From Lysobacter sp. MMG2 (GTDB lineage Bacteria; Pseudomonadota; Gammaproteobacteria; Xanthomonadales; Xanthomonadaceae): a stretch of DNA of 64,000 nucleotides. The DNA lies in assembly GCF_016735495.2 (NCBI RefSeq), contig NZ_JAERQY020000004.1:62001-126000 (forward strand), read 5' to 3'. Positions 17,335 to 25,584 of the stretch are shown piece after piece. Numbering within the stretch: position 1 is the stretch's first letter; every line of letters starts with the position of its first letter. The position numbers and the translations under genes are program-made. The notes under the pieces are model-generated. The model saw nothing but the letters and a program-made list of their open reading frames with translations, did not search any database and had not been told where the DNA came from.

Positions 17335-20244
17335 ATGAAAGCCATGCGTCGTCAATCGCTGACGAGAGCCATCCAGTTGTCGCTGTTGCTGACCCTGCCC
17401 GGCCTGGCCGCCGCGCAGGAGACCACGCCGCCCGCCACCACGGGCTCGGCCACCACGCTCGACACGGTCACCGTGACGGGCAGCCGCATCCGCCAGACCA
17501 ACGCGGTCACCGCGCAGCCGGTGTTCGTGCTGGACAAGGCCAAGATCGACCAGACCGGCCTGCAGACGGTCGGCGACCTGCTCCAGCAACTGACCTCCAG
17601 CGGCAAGGCGCTCAACGCCAAGTTCAATTCCTCCGGCAACTTCGGCTATCCGCCGGACGGCGGCGGCATCGGCGCCGGTTCCGCGCAGGTCGACCTGCGC
17701 AACCTCGGTTCGCAGCGCACCCTGGTCCTGGTGGACGGCGTGCGTTGGGTCAATGAGTCCTCCGCCTCGGGCGTGAGCGGCAGCGCCGACCTCAACACCA
17801 TTCCGCTGGCCATCGTGGAGCGCGTGGAAGTGCTGGAAGACGGCGCGTCCGCGATCTACGGCTCCGACGCCATCGCCGGCGTGGTCAACATCATCACCCG
17901 CCGCAATTTCGACGGCGCCGAAGTGCACGCCTACTACGGCGAGTACGAAGACGGCGGCGAAACCACCGAAGCCAACCTGACCCTCGGCGGCAGCGGCGAT
18001 CGCTGGTCGGCGGTGTTCACGGCCAGCTATTTCGAACAGGAAGAGATCAGCTCCGGTTCGTGGGAGCAGTCGTCCTTCCCGACGCCGGGCACCGGCGTGC
18101 GCGGCGGCAGCTCGGGCATTCCGCAGGGCCGTTTCTTCTTCTGCGATCCGTCCCGCGCGACCACCGCAGCCGGCGGTTGCGATGCCGACACCGAGAACTG
18201 GTACGACGTCACGCTCAACAACGGCACCACCACGCCGACGTTCGTGCCCGGCAATCCCAACGGCGGCACGTACCACAGCTTCGGCGGCGCCGACCGCTTC
18301 AACTTCGCGCCGTACAACCTGCTGCTGACGCCGCAGAAGCGCAAGTCGATCTTCGCCAGCGTGTACTACGACGTCACCGAGAACACCCGGTTGCACGTCA
18401 AGGGCCTGTACAACAACCGCACCTCGACCAACCAGGCGGCGCCGGAGCCGATCTTCGTCGGTCCGGGCGCGGGCACCGGCGGCATCGCCGACACCATCAG
18501 CATCCACGCCAACAACCCGTACAACCCGTTTGGCCTGACGCTGGATGCGAACTCCAACTTCCTCGTCGCGACGCGTCGCCCGGTCGAAGTCGGTCCGCGC
18601 ATCTTCAACCAGGACGTCGACACGCTGTACTTCAACGTCGGCCTGGACGGCACGTTCCAGCTGGGCACGCGCAGCTACGGTTGGGATTTCAACTATGCGC
18701 ACGCCGACAACAAGGCGACGCAGGAATTCCTCAACGGCTACAACGTCGCCAAGATGAAGCTGGCGCTGGGTGATCCGGCGATCTGCGCGCAGGTGCCGGG
18801 TTGCGTCCCGCTGGACATCTTCGGCGGCCAGGGCCGTCCGATGACGCAGGCGATGATCGACTACATCCGCACGCGCCAGATCGACTCCTCCGAGCAGATC
18901 CTGGATCTGTACTCGGCCAACGTCACCGGCGACCTGTTCAACATCGGCGATCGCACCGCGGGCTTCGCGGCGGGCGCGGAACACCGCCGTTACCGCGGCA
19001 AGTTCAACCCCGATCCGCTGCGCCAGAGCGGCGAATCGCAGGACTCGTTCGCCGCGCCGGTGTCCTCGTCGTACGACGTGGACGAGCTGTATGCCGAGTT
19101 CCAGTTCCCGGTGCTGTCGACCCTGGACCTGCAGGCGGCCATCCGCTACTCCGACTACTCGACCTTCGGCAGCACCACCACCGGCAAGGCGGGCTTCCGC
19201 TGGCAGCCGATCGAAGACATCGTGGTCCGCGGTACGTACTCGCAGGGCTTCCGCGCGCCGAACCTGGGCGAGCTGTACGGCCTGACGCAGTTCGGCGCCA
19301 CGCTGGTCGATCCCTGCGGTTCGACCGGCAGCCCGGGCCCGGCGGATCCGTCCTTCGCGGCGGGCTGCGCGGCGCAGGGTGCGCCGCCGAACTTCGAACA
19401 GGCCAACACGCAGATCACCACCTTCACCGGTGGTAATCCGGATCTGCAGCCGGAAGAGTCCGACAGCTACACCTTCGGCGTGGTGTACGCGCCGAGCTGG
19501 GCGAGCGGGCTGGACTGGTCGCAGCGCCTGGACTTCGAAGTGAGCTACTACCACCACAAGATCGACGACGCGATCCAGGCCCGTGACATCCAGGCCCTGC
19601 TCGAAACCTGCCTGCGCGAAGGCGGCGTCAACTCGGTCAACTGCACGCCGTTCACCCGCGGCGCCGGTGGCAACCTCAATCCGCCGGAGAACTTCCTCGA
19701 CAACCTGGGCCGCATCGAAACCGACGGCGTCGACTTCAAGGTCAACTGGTCGACTTCGGATTTCAGCTGGGGCCGTCTGAGCGCGTCGCTGCAGTCCACC
19801 TACGTCAACGACTACGAGGCCGTCGACGTCGACGGCAACAAGTCGCAGCGCGAAGTGGGCATCGAAGTGAACGACAGCGCGATCCCGGAATGGCAGACCA
19901 ACCTGCAGACCGGCTGGACGCTGGGCGACTTCAACGTGGGCTGGACGGTGCGCTACATCGCCTCCGTCGACGAGCTGTGCTCGAACGTGCCGGTGTCGCA
20001 GGCCCCGGGCTGCATGGGCAATCCGGAGCCGGAGTTCAACAAGCTCGGTTCCACCACGTACCACGACCTGCAGTTCAACTGGAACAACGCGATGGTCGAC
20101 AAGCTCAAGCTCACCGTCGGCGTGAACAACGTCTTCGGCAAGGAGCCGCCGGTGTGCCTGACCTGCTCGCTCAACGGCTACGACGCGGGTACGTACGACC
20201 TGCCGGGTGCGTTCTGGTACGTCAGCGCGGACTATCGCTTCTGA
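17335..20244 (+). CDS. TonB-dependent outer-membrane receptor
   Basis: Outer-membrane active transporter of 969 residues, powered by TonB-ExbBD. A signal peptide ends at GLAAAQ, followed by a TonB box region ([12 protein letters not shown]) and a plug domain ([39 protein letters not shown]). A 22-strand-type barrel ends in the aromatic signature SADYRF. Cys-containing extracellular loops ([18 protein letters not shown]) suggest disulfide-stabilised loops. The substrate is unknown: no adjacent enzyme cluster or siderophore gene points to it. The start was chosen for the signal peptide and a GGGAGAG ribosome-binding site. Confidence 0.93.
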   Translation: MKAMRRQSLTRAIQLSLLLTLPGLAAAQETTPPATTGSATTLDTVTVTGSRIRQTNAVTAQPVFVLDKAKIDQTGLQTVGDLLQQLTSSGKALNAKFNSSGNFGYPPDGGGIGAGSAQVDLRNLGSQRTLVLVDGVRWVNESSASGVSGSADLNTIPLAIVERVEVLEDGASAIYGSDAIAGVVNIITRRNFDGAEVHAYYGEYEDGGETTEANLTLGGSGDRWSAVFTASYFEQEEISSGSWEQSSFPTPGTGVRGGSSGIPQGRFFFCDPSRATTAAGGCDADTENWYDVTLNNGTTTPTFVPGNPNGGTYHSFGGADRFNFAPYNLLLTPQKRKSIFASVYYDVTENTRLHVKGLYNNRTSTNQAAPEPIFVGPGAGTGGIADTISIHANNPYNPFGLTLDANSNFLVATRRPVEVGPRIFNQDVDTLYFNVGLDGTFQLGTRSYGWDFNYAHADNKATQEFLNGYNVAKMKLALGDPAICAQVPGCVPLDIFGGQGRPMTQAMIDYIRTRQIDSSEQILDLYSANVTGDLFNIGDRTAGFAAGAEHRRYRGKFNPDPLRQSGESQDSFAAPVSSSYDVDELYAEFQFPVLSTLDLQAAIRYSDYSTFGSTTTGKAGFRWQPIEDIVVRGTYSQGFRAPNLGELYGLTQFGATLVDPCGSTGSPGPADPSFAAGCAAQGAPPNFEQANTQITTFTGGNPDLQPEESDSYTFGVVYAPSWASGLDWSQRLDFEVSYYHHKIDDAIQARDIQALLETCLREGGVNSVNCTPFTRGAGGNLNPPENFLDNLGRIETDGVDFKVNWSTSDFSWGRLSASLQSTYVNDYEAVDVDGNKSQREVGIEVNDSAIPEWQTNLQTGWTLGDFNVGWTVRYIASVDELCSNVPVSQAPGCMGNPEPEFNKLGSTTYHDLQFNWNNAMVDKLKLTVGVNNVFGKEPPVCLTCSLNGYDAGTYDLPGAFWYVSADYRF

Positions 20245-20271
20245 TCGCCTGATCGCAGCACTGAAAACACG

Positions 20272-20302
20272 ACGGCCGGTGGTTCGCCACCGGCCGTTTT
20301 GT
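20272..20302 (+). terminator. Terminator after TonB-dependent receptor
   Basis: ACGGCCGGTGG-TTCG-CCACCGGCCGT followed by TTTTGTTT: a perfect 11-bp stem with a UUCG loop and a T tract, 28 bp after the receptor stop. Confidence 0.93.
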
Positions 20303-20383
20303 TTGGGGCGGGGTTAGGCGAATGGATGAGGCGGACCGTCGATACCGATGCAAGCCGCGCCCAAAGGCGCGCATCGCGCGCAA

Positions 20384-21142
20384 TCACCGCAACGCGCTGT
20401 CCGGCACGTGCAGGTCGATCGACAGCGCCAGATGGTCCGATGACGCCGCCGGCCGTGCGCGCGCATTGGAGACCTTCAACCCGTCGCCGACGAGGATGTG
20501 GTCGATCGCGCGTTGTGGGCGCCAGCTCGGGAACGTGAACACTTCCCCGTCCGGCGGCTGCAGGCGCGTGTTGCGGAACAGGGCGCGCATTTCGGGACGG
20601 TCGATGGAGCAGTTGAAGTCGCCCATCAACACGGCATTGGGATGGTCGTGCAGCAGCTCGGCGATGAAGCCCAGCTGCGCGGCGCGGGAGTTCGCGCCGA
20701 GCGAGAGATGCGCCACCGCGATCAGCAGCGCCTTGTCGCCTTCGCCATAGCGCGCCAGCAATACGCCGCGCCCGGCGATGCGGCCGGGCAGGGCATGGTC
20801 GATCACTTCGCGCGGCTCCAGCCGGCTCAGCAGGCCGTTCGCGCTGGAGGCGACGCCGCCGACGCGCCGGTTTGGCTGGTGGCTCCAGTAATCGAAGCCG
20901 GCGCGCTGGGCGAGGTAATGCGTCTGGTTGGTGAAACCCGACCGCAGGCTGCCCGGATCGCTTTCGTTGAGGCCGACGATGTCGTGCTCGCCGGCCAGCT
21001 GCGCGATCGCGTCCAGGCTGTTGCGCTTGTTGCCCGCAGGCAGCACGTGCGACCAGCTGCGCGCGACATAGTCGTGATAGCCGCGCGTGCTGGACCCCGC
21101 CTGGATGTTCGCGCTGAGCAGGCGGAGCCGGCGGGTGTCCAT
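20384..21142 (-). CDS. Endonuclease/exonuclease/phosphatase family protein
   Basis: 252-residue member of the Mg-dependent EEP (DNase I-like) superfamily. Motifs in order: LLSANIQAGSS (metal-ligand Asn), IVGLNESDPGS (catalytic Glu position), LIAVAHLSLG, MGDFNCSID (GDFN catalytic motif), IDHILVGDG, and SDHLALSIDL (SDH motif). Members cleave phosphodiesters or phosphomonoesters, and a specific substrate cannot be told from sequence. No signal peptide is visible. The start at 21142 lies 22 nt after the stop of the upstream dsbA gene, so the two are probably co-transcribed, an arrangement also typical of xanthomonads. Confidence 0.87.
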   Translation of the reverse strand: MDTRRLRLLSANIQAGSSTRGYHDYVARSWSHVLPAGNKRNSLDAIAQLAGEHDIVGLNESDPGSLRSGFTNQTHYLAQRAGFDYWSHQPNRRVGGVASSANGLLSRLEPREVIDHALPGRIAGRGVLLARYGEGDKALLIAVAHLSLGANSRAAQLGFIAELLHDHPNAVLMGDFNCSIDRPEMRALFRNTRLQPPDGEVFTFPSWRPQRAIDHILVGDGLKVSNARARPAASSDHLALSIDLHVPDSALR

Positions 21143-21164
21143 TCCGATGACGCGTGTGCGGCGG

Positions 21165-21986
21165 TTACTGGCCGCCAGCGGCCGGCGCACCGCCGGCGGC
21201 CTTCGCGCGCTCCTGCGCGACCAGGTGCTCGGTGATGCGCAGGGTGTCTTCGAAGTTCTTGCCGACGACCTTGTACTTGCCGTTGACCACGATCGACGGC
21301 GTGGAGTCCACTTCGCTGCGGGCGATGAACTGGCCGGCGCGCTTCATCTTCGCGTTGATGGCGAAGCTTTCCATCGTGCTGGCGAACTGCTTGGCGTCCA
21401 CGCCGTACTTGGCGTAGAACTCGCCGATCTGCTCGTCGGTCGGCAGCGGCTGCACCGGCAGGGAGCGGTCGACGTGGATCGCGTTGAACATCGCCTGGTG
21501 CGACTTGTCCAGCACGCCCAGCGTCTGCGCCGTGTAGAACGCCTTCGCGTAGGGCTCCCAGTAGCCGCCGAACGGCGCGGCCAGCGCGATGAACTTCACA
21601 TCGGACGGCTGCTTGGCCTTCCACGACTCCACCAGCGGCTCGAAGTGCGCGCAGTGCGGGCAGGTGTAGCCGAAGACTTCGACCACTTCGATCTTGCCGC
21701 CCGTGGGCTCGTACGGCTGGCCGCCCGCGATCTCGATGAAGTCGGTGCCCGGCACCGGCGCCGGGCCTTCCGGCGGCGTCGCGGCGGCGGCGGGTGCGGC
21801 GGCCGGCGTGGCGGCGGCTTCAGCCGGAGCTGCGGCCGGAGCGGTTGCGGTGGCGGGCGCAGCCGGCGCGGCGGTCGGTGCCGCCGGGGCGGCCGTTTCG
21901 GCCGGAGCCGGAGCCTGCTTCGAGCAGGCGGACAGGGCCAGCAGTCCGGTCAGGACCACCGCGAGATGAGGCAGGCGCGATTTCAT
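21165..21986 (-). CDS. dsbA: Thiol:disulfide interchange protein DsbA, lipoprotein form
   Basis: Periplasmic oxidase that introduces disulfides into exported proteins. The 273-residue protein has a lipobox (LSAC, residues 18-21) and then an unusual Ala/Pro-rich linker of about 55 residues before the thioredoxin-fold domain. The active site is CPHC (109-112) in EVFGYTCPHCAHF; the cis-proline loop is STPSIVVNGKY. It is the second of two tandem dsbA paralogues and probably a membrane-anchored copy. Fimbrial subunits encoded nearby need such an activity, though the link is only inferred. Confidence 0.92.
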   Translation of the reverse strand: MKSRLPHLAVVLTGLLALSACSKQAPAPAETAAPAAPTAAPAAPATATAPAAAPAEAAATPAAAPAAAATPPEGPAPVPGTDFIEIAGGQPYEPTGGKIEVVEVFGYTCPHCAHFEPLVESWKAKQPSDVKFIALAAPFGGYWEPYAKAFYTAQTLGVLDKSHQAMFNAIHVDRSLPVQPLPTDEQIGEFYAKYGVDAKQFASTMESFAINAKMKRAGQFIARSEVDSTPSIVVNGKYKVVGKNFEDTLRITEHLVAQERAKAAGGAPAAGGQ

Positions 21987-22065
21987 GCAGACAGTCTCCG
22001 CAAAGGCTGGAAGCGAAGCGCCGGCGCACCCAGGGGCACGCCGGCGCGGGGTTGATGGCAAGGAT

Positions 22066-22085
22066 ACCGGCCGCGCAGGGCCGGT
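22066..22085 (-). terminator. Hairpin between tandem dsbA genes
   Basis: ACCGGCC-N6-GGCCGGT, a perfect 7-bp stem in the gap between the two dsbA genes and without a T tract. It may attenuate or process the transcript rather than end it. Confidence 0.4.
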
Positions 22086-22095
22086 GACACACGGC

Positions 22096-22749
22096 TCAGC
22101 GCGTTTTGCCGTCGCGTTCACGCGCAATCAACGCATCGGCGATGCGCAGCGTGTCGTCGAAGTTGCGGGCGGTCACGCGGTACTTGCCGTTGATCACCAG
22201 CGTCGGCGTGCCTTCCACGCCGCTGCGGCGGATGAACTGGTCGGCCTTCTGCAGGCGCTGTGCGGCGTCGGCGCCGTCGTAAGCGGCGGCGAACTTGGCC
22301 GGATCGATGCCGTACCTGGCGTAGAAGGTCGCGATCTCGCCCTCCGTCGCATTGCGGATCGGCAGGCTGCCGTCGGTGTGCAGGGCCAGGAACATCGCGT
22401 CGTGGGTCTTCTCCACCACGCCGAGCGCCTGAGCCGCGTAGTACGCCTTGGCGTAGGGCTGCCAGTAGCCGCCGAACGGCGCCGCCAGCGGCACGAAGCT
22501 CACCGTCTTGGCGTTCTTGCGCGCCCAGGCCGAAACCTCGGGCTGGAAGTGCGCGCAATGCGGGCAGGTGTAGCCGAATACTTCCACCACCTCGACCTTG
22601 CCCTTGACCGGCGCGAACGGCGCCCCGCCTTCGATGACCTCGTAGTCCGTGCCTTCCACCGGTGCGGGCTGGGGCGCTCCGGCCGCCAGCGCGGCAAACG
22701 GGAGCAGGGCGAGCAGCAGGAGCGAACGGAGCACGGGGCGGCGGGTCAT
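22096..22749 (-). CDS. dsbA: Thiol:disulfide interchange protein DsbA, periplasmic form
   Basis: 217-residue soluble paralogue of the downstream DsbA. It has a cleavable signal peptide (MTRRPVLRSLLLLALLPFAALAAG), the active site CPHC (62-65) in the same EVFGYTCPHCAHF context, the inserted helical domain (PFGGYWQPYAKAYYAAQALG), and a cis-Pro loop GTPTLVINGKY. It lacks the Ala/Pro linker of the second copy. The two genes clearly arose by tandem duplication, a pair also typical of xanthomonads. Confidence 0.92.
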   Translation of the reverse strand: MTRRPVLRSLLLLALLPFAALAAGAPQPAPVEGTDYEVIEGGAPFAPVKGKVEVVEVFGYTCPHCAHFQPEVSAWARKNAKTVSFVPLAAPFGGYWQPYAKAYYAAQALGVVEKTHDAMFLALHTDGSLPIRNATEGEIATFYARYGIDPAKFAAAYDGADAAQRLQKADQFIRRSGVEGTPTLVINGKYRVTARNFDDTLRIADALIARERDGKTR

Positions 22750-22778
22750 CGGCGTTCTCGCGAAGGTGGGCCGGAAAG

Positions 22779-22809
22779 TAAAACGCCGGCCGTGGAATCA
22801 CGGCCGGCG
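22779..22809 (-). terminator. Terminator after cytochrome c4 gene
   Basis: On the minus strand a perfect 11-bp stem CGCCGGCCGTG-N4-CACGGCCGGCG is followed by TTTTACTTT, about 60 bp after the cytochrome stop. It separates the cytochrome transcript from the dsbA pair. Confidence 0.88.
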
Positions 22810-22869
22810 CAACCAGACAACGAAGGAGTACCGCCTCTGACCGAGGTCACCGGCGGAAGTTCCGGAAGG

Positions 22870-23733
22870 TCAGGAACCCGTGGCCGGCGCGGCGGCCGGC
22901 TCGGCCGGCTTCTCCGCCGGAGCGGCAGGCGCCGGGGCGGCGGCCGGCGCAACGACGGCCGGAGTACCGGCGGCGGCGACGTCGTCGCGGCTCGGGTGCA
23001 GGCCCTGCAGGTAGCTCGACAGCGAACCGATTTCCTCGTCGGTGAGCTGCTTGGCGACGCCGGCCATCACGTTGAACAGGTGGGCATCGCGCTGGACGGT
23101 GGTACCGGCGCGGTACTCCTCCAGGCGGCGCTGGGTGTAGGCGGCCTGCTGGCCGGCGATGTGCGGGTAGGCCGGGCCGGGGTTGCCGGCGCCGTCCGGG
23201 CCGTGGCACGCCATGCACGCCGGGATGCCGCGGGCCTTGTCGCCCGAGCGGAACAGCTGCTGGCCGACTTCGAAGAACTTCTTGCCGGCGTTGGGGCCGG
23301 TGGCGATGACGGTATCGTCGGCCACGCCCGCGCCCGCCTTCTGGGTCGCGAAGTAGGCGCCGATGTCGCGCGCGTCCTGGGCCGACAGGGCATCGGCGAA
23401 GGGCTTCATCACCGCGGCCATGCCCGTGTTGCGCTCGCCGGTCTTGAACAGGGCGATCTGGTGCGCGATGAAGCGCTCGCTCTGGCCGGCCAGGCGCGGG
23501 TACTGCGGATCGGTCGGGTTGCCGTCCAGGCCGTGGCACGCGGCGCAGGTGCCCGCCTTGGTGGCGCCGGCCTTGGCGTCGCCCCACACGGTCTTCTCCG
23601 GCGCGGTGTTCAGCGGTGCCTGCTGGACCGGCGCGTTGTTCGGGACCGGATTGACGGTGGTCTGGGCATAGGCAACGGCGGCGGCCGCAAATGCGACGAT
23701 GCCGACAATGCCGAGGACGCGGGCTTGGCTCAT
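22870..23733 (-). CDS. Cytochrome c4, di-haem periplasmic electron carrier
   Basis: 287-residue periplasmic cytochrome: a signal peptide ending near AYAQ, then two class I cytochrome c domains with haem motifs CAACH (63-67) and CMACH (173-177). The axial Met ligands are likely in the GMAAVM and NVMAGVA segments. Cytochrome c4 passes electrons between the bc1 complex and terminal oxidases. The protein ends in a long Ala/Pro-rich tail of about 45 residues, unusual for cytochrome c4 but matching the low-complexity linkers of the neighbouring DsbA lipoprotein. It is divergent from engB. Confidence 0.93.
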   Translation of the reverse strand: MSQARVLGIVGIVAFAAAAVAYAQTTVNPVPNNAPVQQAPLNTAPEKTVWGDAKAGATKAGTCAACHGLDGNPTDPQYPRLAGQSERFIAHQIALFKTGERNTGMAAVMKPFADALSAQDARDIGAYFATQKAGAGVADDTVIATGPNAGKKFFEVGQQLFRSGDKARGIPACMACHGPDGAGNPGPAYPHIAGQQAAYTQRRLEEYRAGTTVQRDAHLFNVMAGVAKQLTDEEIGSLSSYLQGLHPSRDDVAAAGTPAVVAPAAAPAPAAPAEKPAEPAAAPATGS

Positions 23734-23940
23734 GTAGCTGGGCTCCGAAACACTGATGAGGCGAACCGCGGAACGGTCGCCGGAACCGCGGAATTATCGT
23801 CGCCGCTCCCGGGCCGGTCAACGCGGACGACGTGCCAAAAGCCGCCCCGGTGGGCAATTCGCAGCGATCGCGGCCTGTCGACGGGGCGCCTCGTGCGTTT
23901 CCTGCCGCGTTCGCGCATGCACCCGTGCGATCCTAGTGGC

Positions 23941-24558
23941 ATGGCCAATCCCTTCGTTCGCGCCCGCTATCTGCTCTCGGCGCACAACCACAAGCAGCTT
24001 CCGCCCGAGGGCGGCTTCGAGGTCGCCTTCGCCGGCCGCTCCAACGCCGGCAAGTCCAGCGCGCTCAACGCGCTGTGCCAGCAGAACGCGCTGGCGCGCG
24101 TGTCCAAGACGCCCGGGCGCACCCAGCAGCTGGTCTATTTCGACATGACCCCGACCGGGATGGAGGCGCAGCCGCGCTTCCTGGTCGACCTGCCGGGCTA
24201 CGGTTACGCCAAGGTGCCGCAGGACCTGCAGGCGCACTGGCAGGCTTTCATCGACCAGTACTTCCGCACGCGCGAGTCGCTGAAGGGCCTGGTGGTGGTG
24301 ATGGACATCCGCCATCCGCTGAAGGACTACGACCGGCAGATGCTCGGTTATGCGGTCAGCCGCGGGCTTCCGGCGCATGCGTTGCTGACGAAGGCGGACA
24401 AGTTCGGTCGCGGGCAGCAGTCGCAGGCGCTGTTGGCGGTGAAGAAGGAGTTGTTCAGTGCGTTCGGCGATACGGTGAGCGTGCAGACGTTCTCGGGTGA
24501 GTCGAAGCAGGGTGTCGATGAGGCGAGGGCGGTCGTGGCGGGGTGGTTGGGGCTCTGA
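23941..24558 (+). CDS. engB: Ribosome biogenesis GTP-binding protein EngB/YsxC
   Basis: 205-residue TRAFAC-class GTPase needed for 50S ribosomal subunit assembly in many bacteria. It shows G1 GRSNAGKSS (32-40), G2 with KTPGRTQQ, G3 DLPGYGYAKV, and G4 TKADKF, all in the normal places. The ATG at 23941 gives the usual family length. Divergent from cytochrome c4, a placement common in gammaproteobacteria. Confidence 0.96.
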   Translation: MANPFVRARYLLSAHNHKQLPPEGGFEVAFAGRSNAGKSSALNALCQQNALARVSKTPGRTQQLVYFDMTPTGMEAQPRFLVDLPGYGYAKVPQDLQAHWQAFIDQYFRTRESLKGLVVVMDIRHPLKDYDRQMLGYAVSRGLPAHALLTKADKFGRGQQSQALLAVKKELFSAFGDTVSVQTFSGESKQGVDEARAVVAGWLGL

Positions 24559-25522
24559 CGCTCCTGCGCCTCGTTCCGGCGAAAGCCGCGAGGGGGCGAC
24601 GACAACGTCATCGTCATCGTCCACCTTCCGATTCCGTCATCCCGGCGAAGGTCGGGACCCAGGCCCGCAGGGCGTGGGCTCTCCCCGTGCGGCGACCCGC
24701 GTCACCGTCATCCCGGCGAAGGTCGGGATCCAGGCCCGCAGGGCGTGGGCACTCCCCGTGCGGCGACCCACTTCACCGTCATCCCGGCGAAGGCCGGGAT
24801 CCAGGCCCGCAGTACGTGGGCACTCCGATAGCGGCAAACCTTGTCACCGTCATTCCAGCGAAAGCTGGAATCCATTTTTGATCTGCTCCTCGAAGCGAGG
24901 GCCAAAGCAGAAGCAAAGCTTCCGATCGGCTACGCCGCTCGGGTCACTTTTCTTTGCTTGCCCAAAGAAAAGTAACCAAAAGAAAGGGCCTTCCATTTGC
25001 CCAAACCAATCCCACGACCGGACAGCGAATAGGCGCGTTCGCGATTCGCCATCCCTGGCTCAGCGCTCACCGCCGCACATCCATGTGCGGCGCCCTTCGG
25101 GGCTAGGGACCTGAAAGGCTGTTCGACAGCAACAGCAACAGCAATATCAGCAGCAACGACAAATCCACGTAGCCACAGCAAATCCACCGTCATCCCGGCG
25201 AAGGCCGGGATCCAGGCCCGCAGCATCCGGGCACTCCCTCTGTGGTGAACCACCCCACCGTCATTCCCGCGAAAGCGGGGGCTTTTGGGCCGCCGCACGG
25301 CGGCACTCTCCAGGGACGTTCCACGCTTTCGCCGTTGGCTATCAACAGCACGATGGATTCCAGGTTTTGCTGGAATGACGTGAGGTGGCGGGCGGCGTGA
25401 CAACCTGGATCCCGGCCTTCGCCGGGATGACGTGATGTGTTGGACAGCGTGACAGCCTGAATCCCGCCTTTCGCACGGCATTGGAACGTTGGCCGTGTGC
25501 GATCGCTGCCATCGCGCGCCCC
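24559..25522. repeat. REP-like hairpin cluster with 71-bp periodic copies
   Basis: A gene-free kilobase packed with short palindromic repeats. Four copies begin at 24634, 24705, 24776 and 24847 with an exact period of 71 bp, two more at 25197 and 25258, and inverted copies near 25359-25382, 25411-25435 and 25459. Each has CCGTC followed by a stem such as ATCCCGGC-GAAG-GCCGGGAT or ATTCCAGC-GAAA-GCTGGAAT. The middle (about 24880-25190) has no gene but carries a separate A/T-rich hairpin. Similar copies recur at 45.7-46.0, 48.9 and 57.6 kb. Confidence 0.9.
24946..24973. repeat. AT-rich perfect inverted repeat
   Basis: ACTTTTCTTTG-N6-CAAAGAAAAGT: an 11-bp perfect stem, strikingly AT-rich in this genome. 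It resembles a bidirectional terminator or a conserved intergenic element inside the REP cluster. Confidence 0.6.
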
Positions 25523-25560
25523 AAAAAACAAAACCCCCGCCGGTTCGCACCGGCAGGGGC
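25523..25560 (-). terminator. Terminator after maltodextrin TonB receptor gene
   Basis: On the minus strand, CCCCTGCCGGT-GCGA-ACCGGCGGGGG followed by TTTTGTTTTTTGG, beginning about 25 bp after the receptor stop; a strong intrinsic terminator. Confidence 0.93.
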
Positions 25561-25584
25561 TTCAATGGCCGCGGGAGGGAGCGG

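Noticed and set aside
21985-24558. An 857-codon plus-strand frame across dsbA and cytochrome c4
   Set aside because: Only its last 205 codons are a real gene (engB); the rest is antisense to well-supported minus-strand genes.
24634-24876. CRISPR array
   Set aside because: The 71-bp copies are alike along their full length and consist of REP-like hairpins; there are no distinct spacers.
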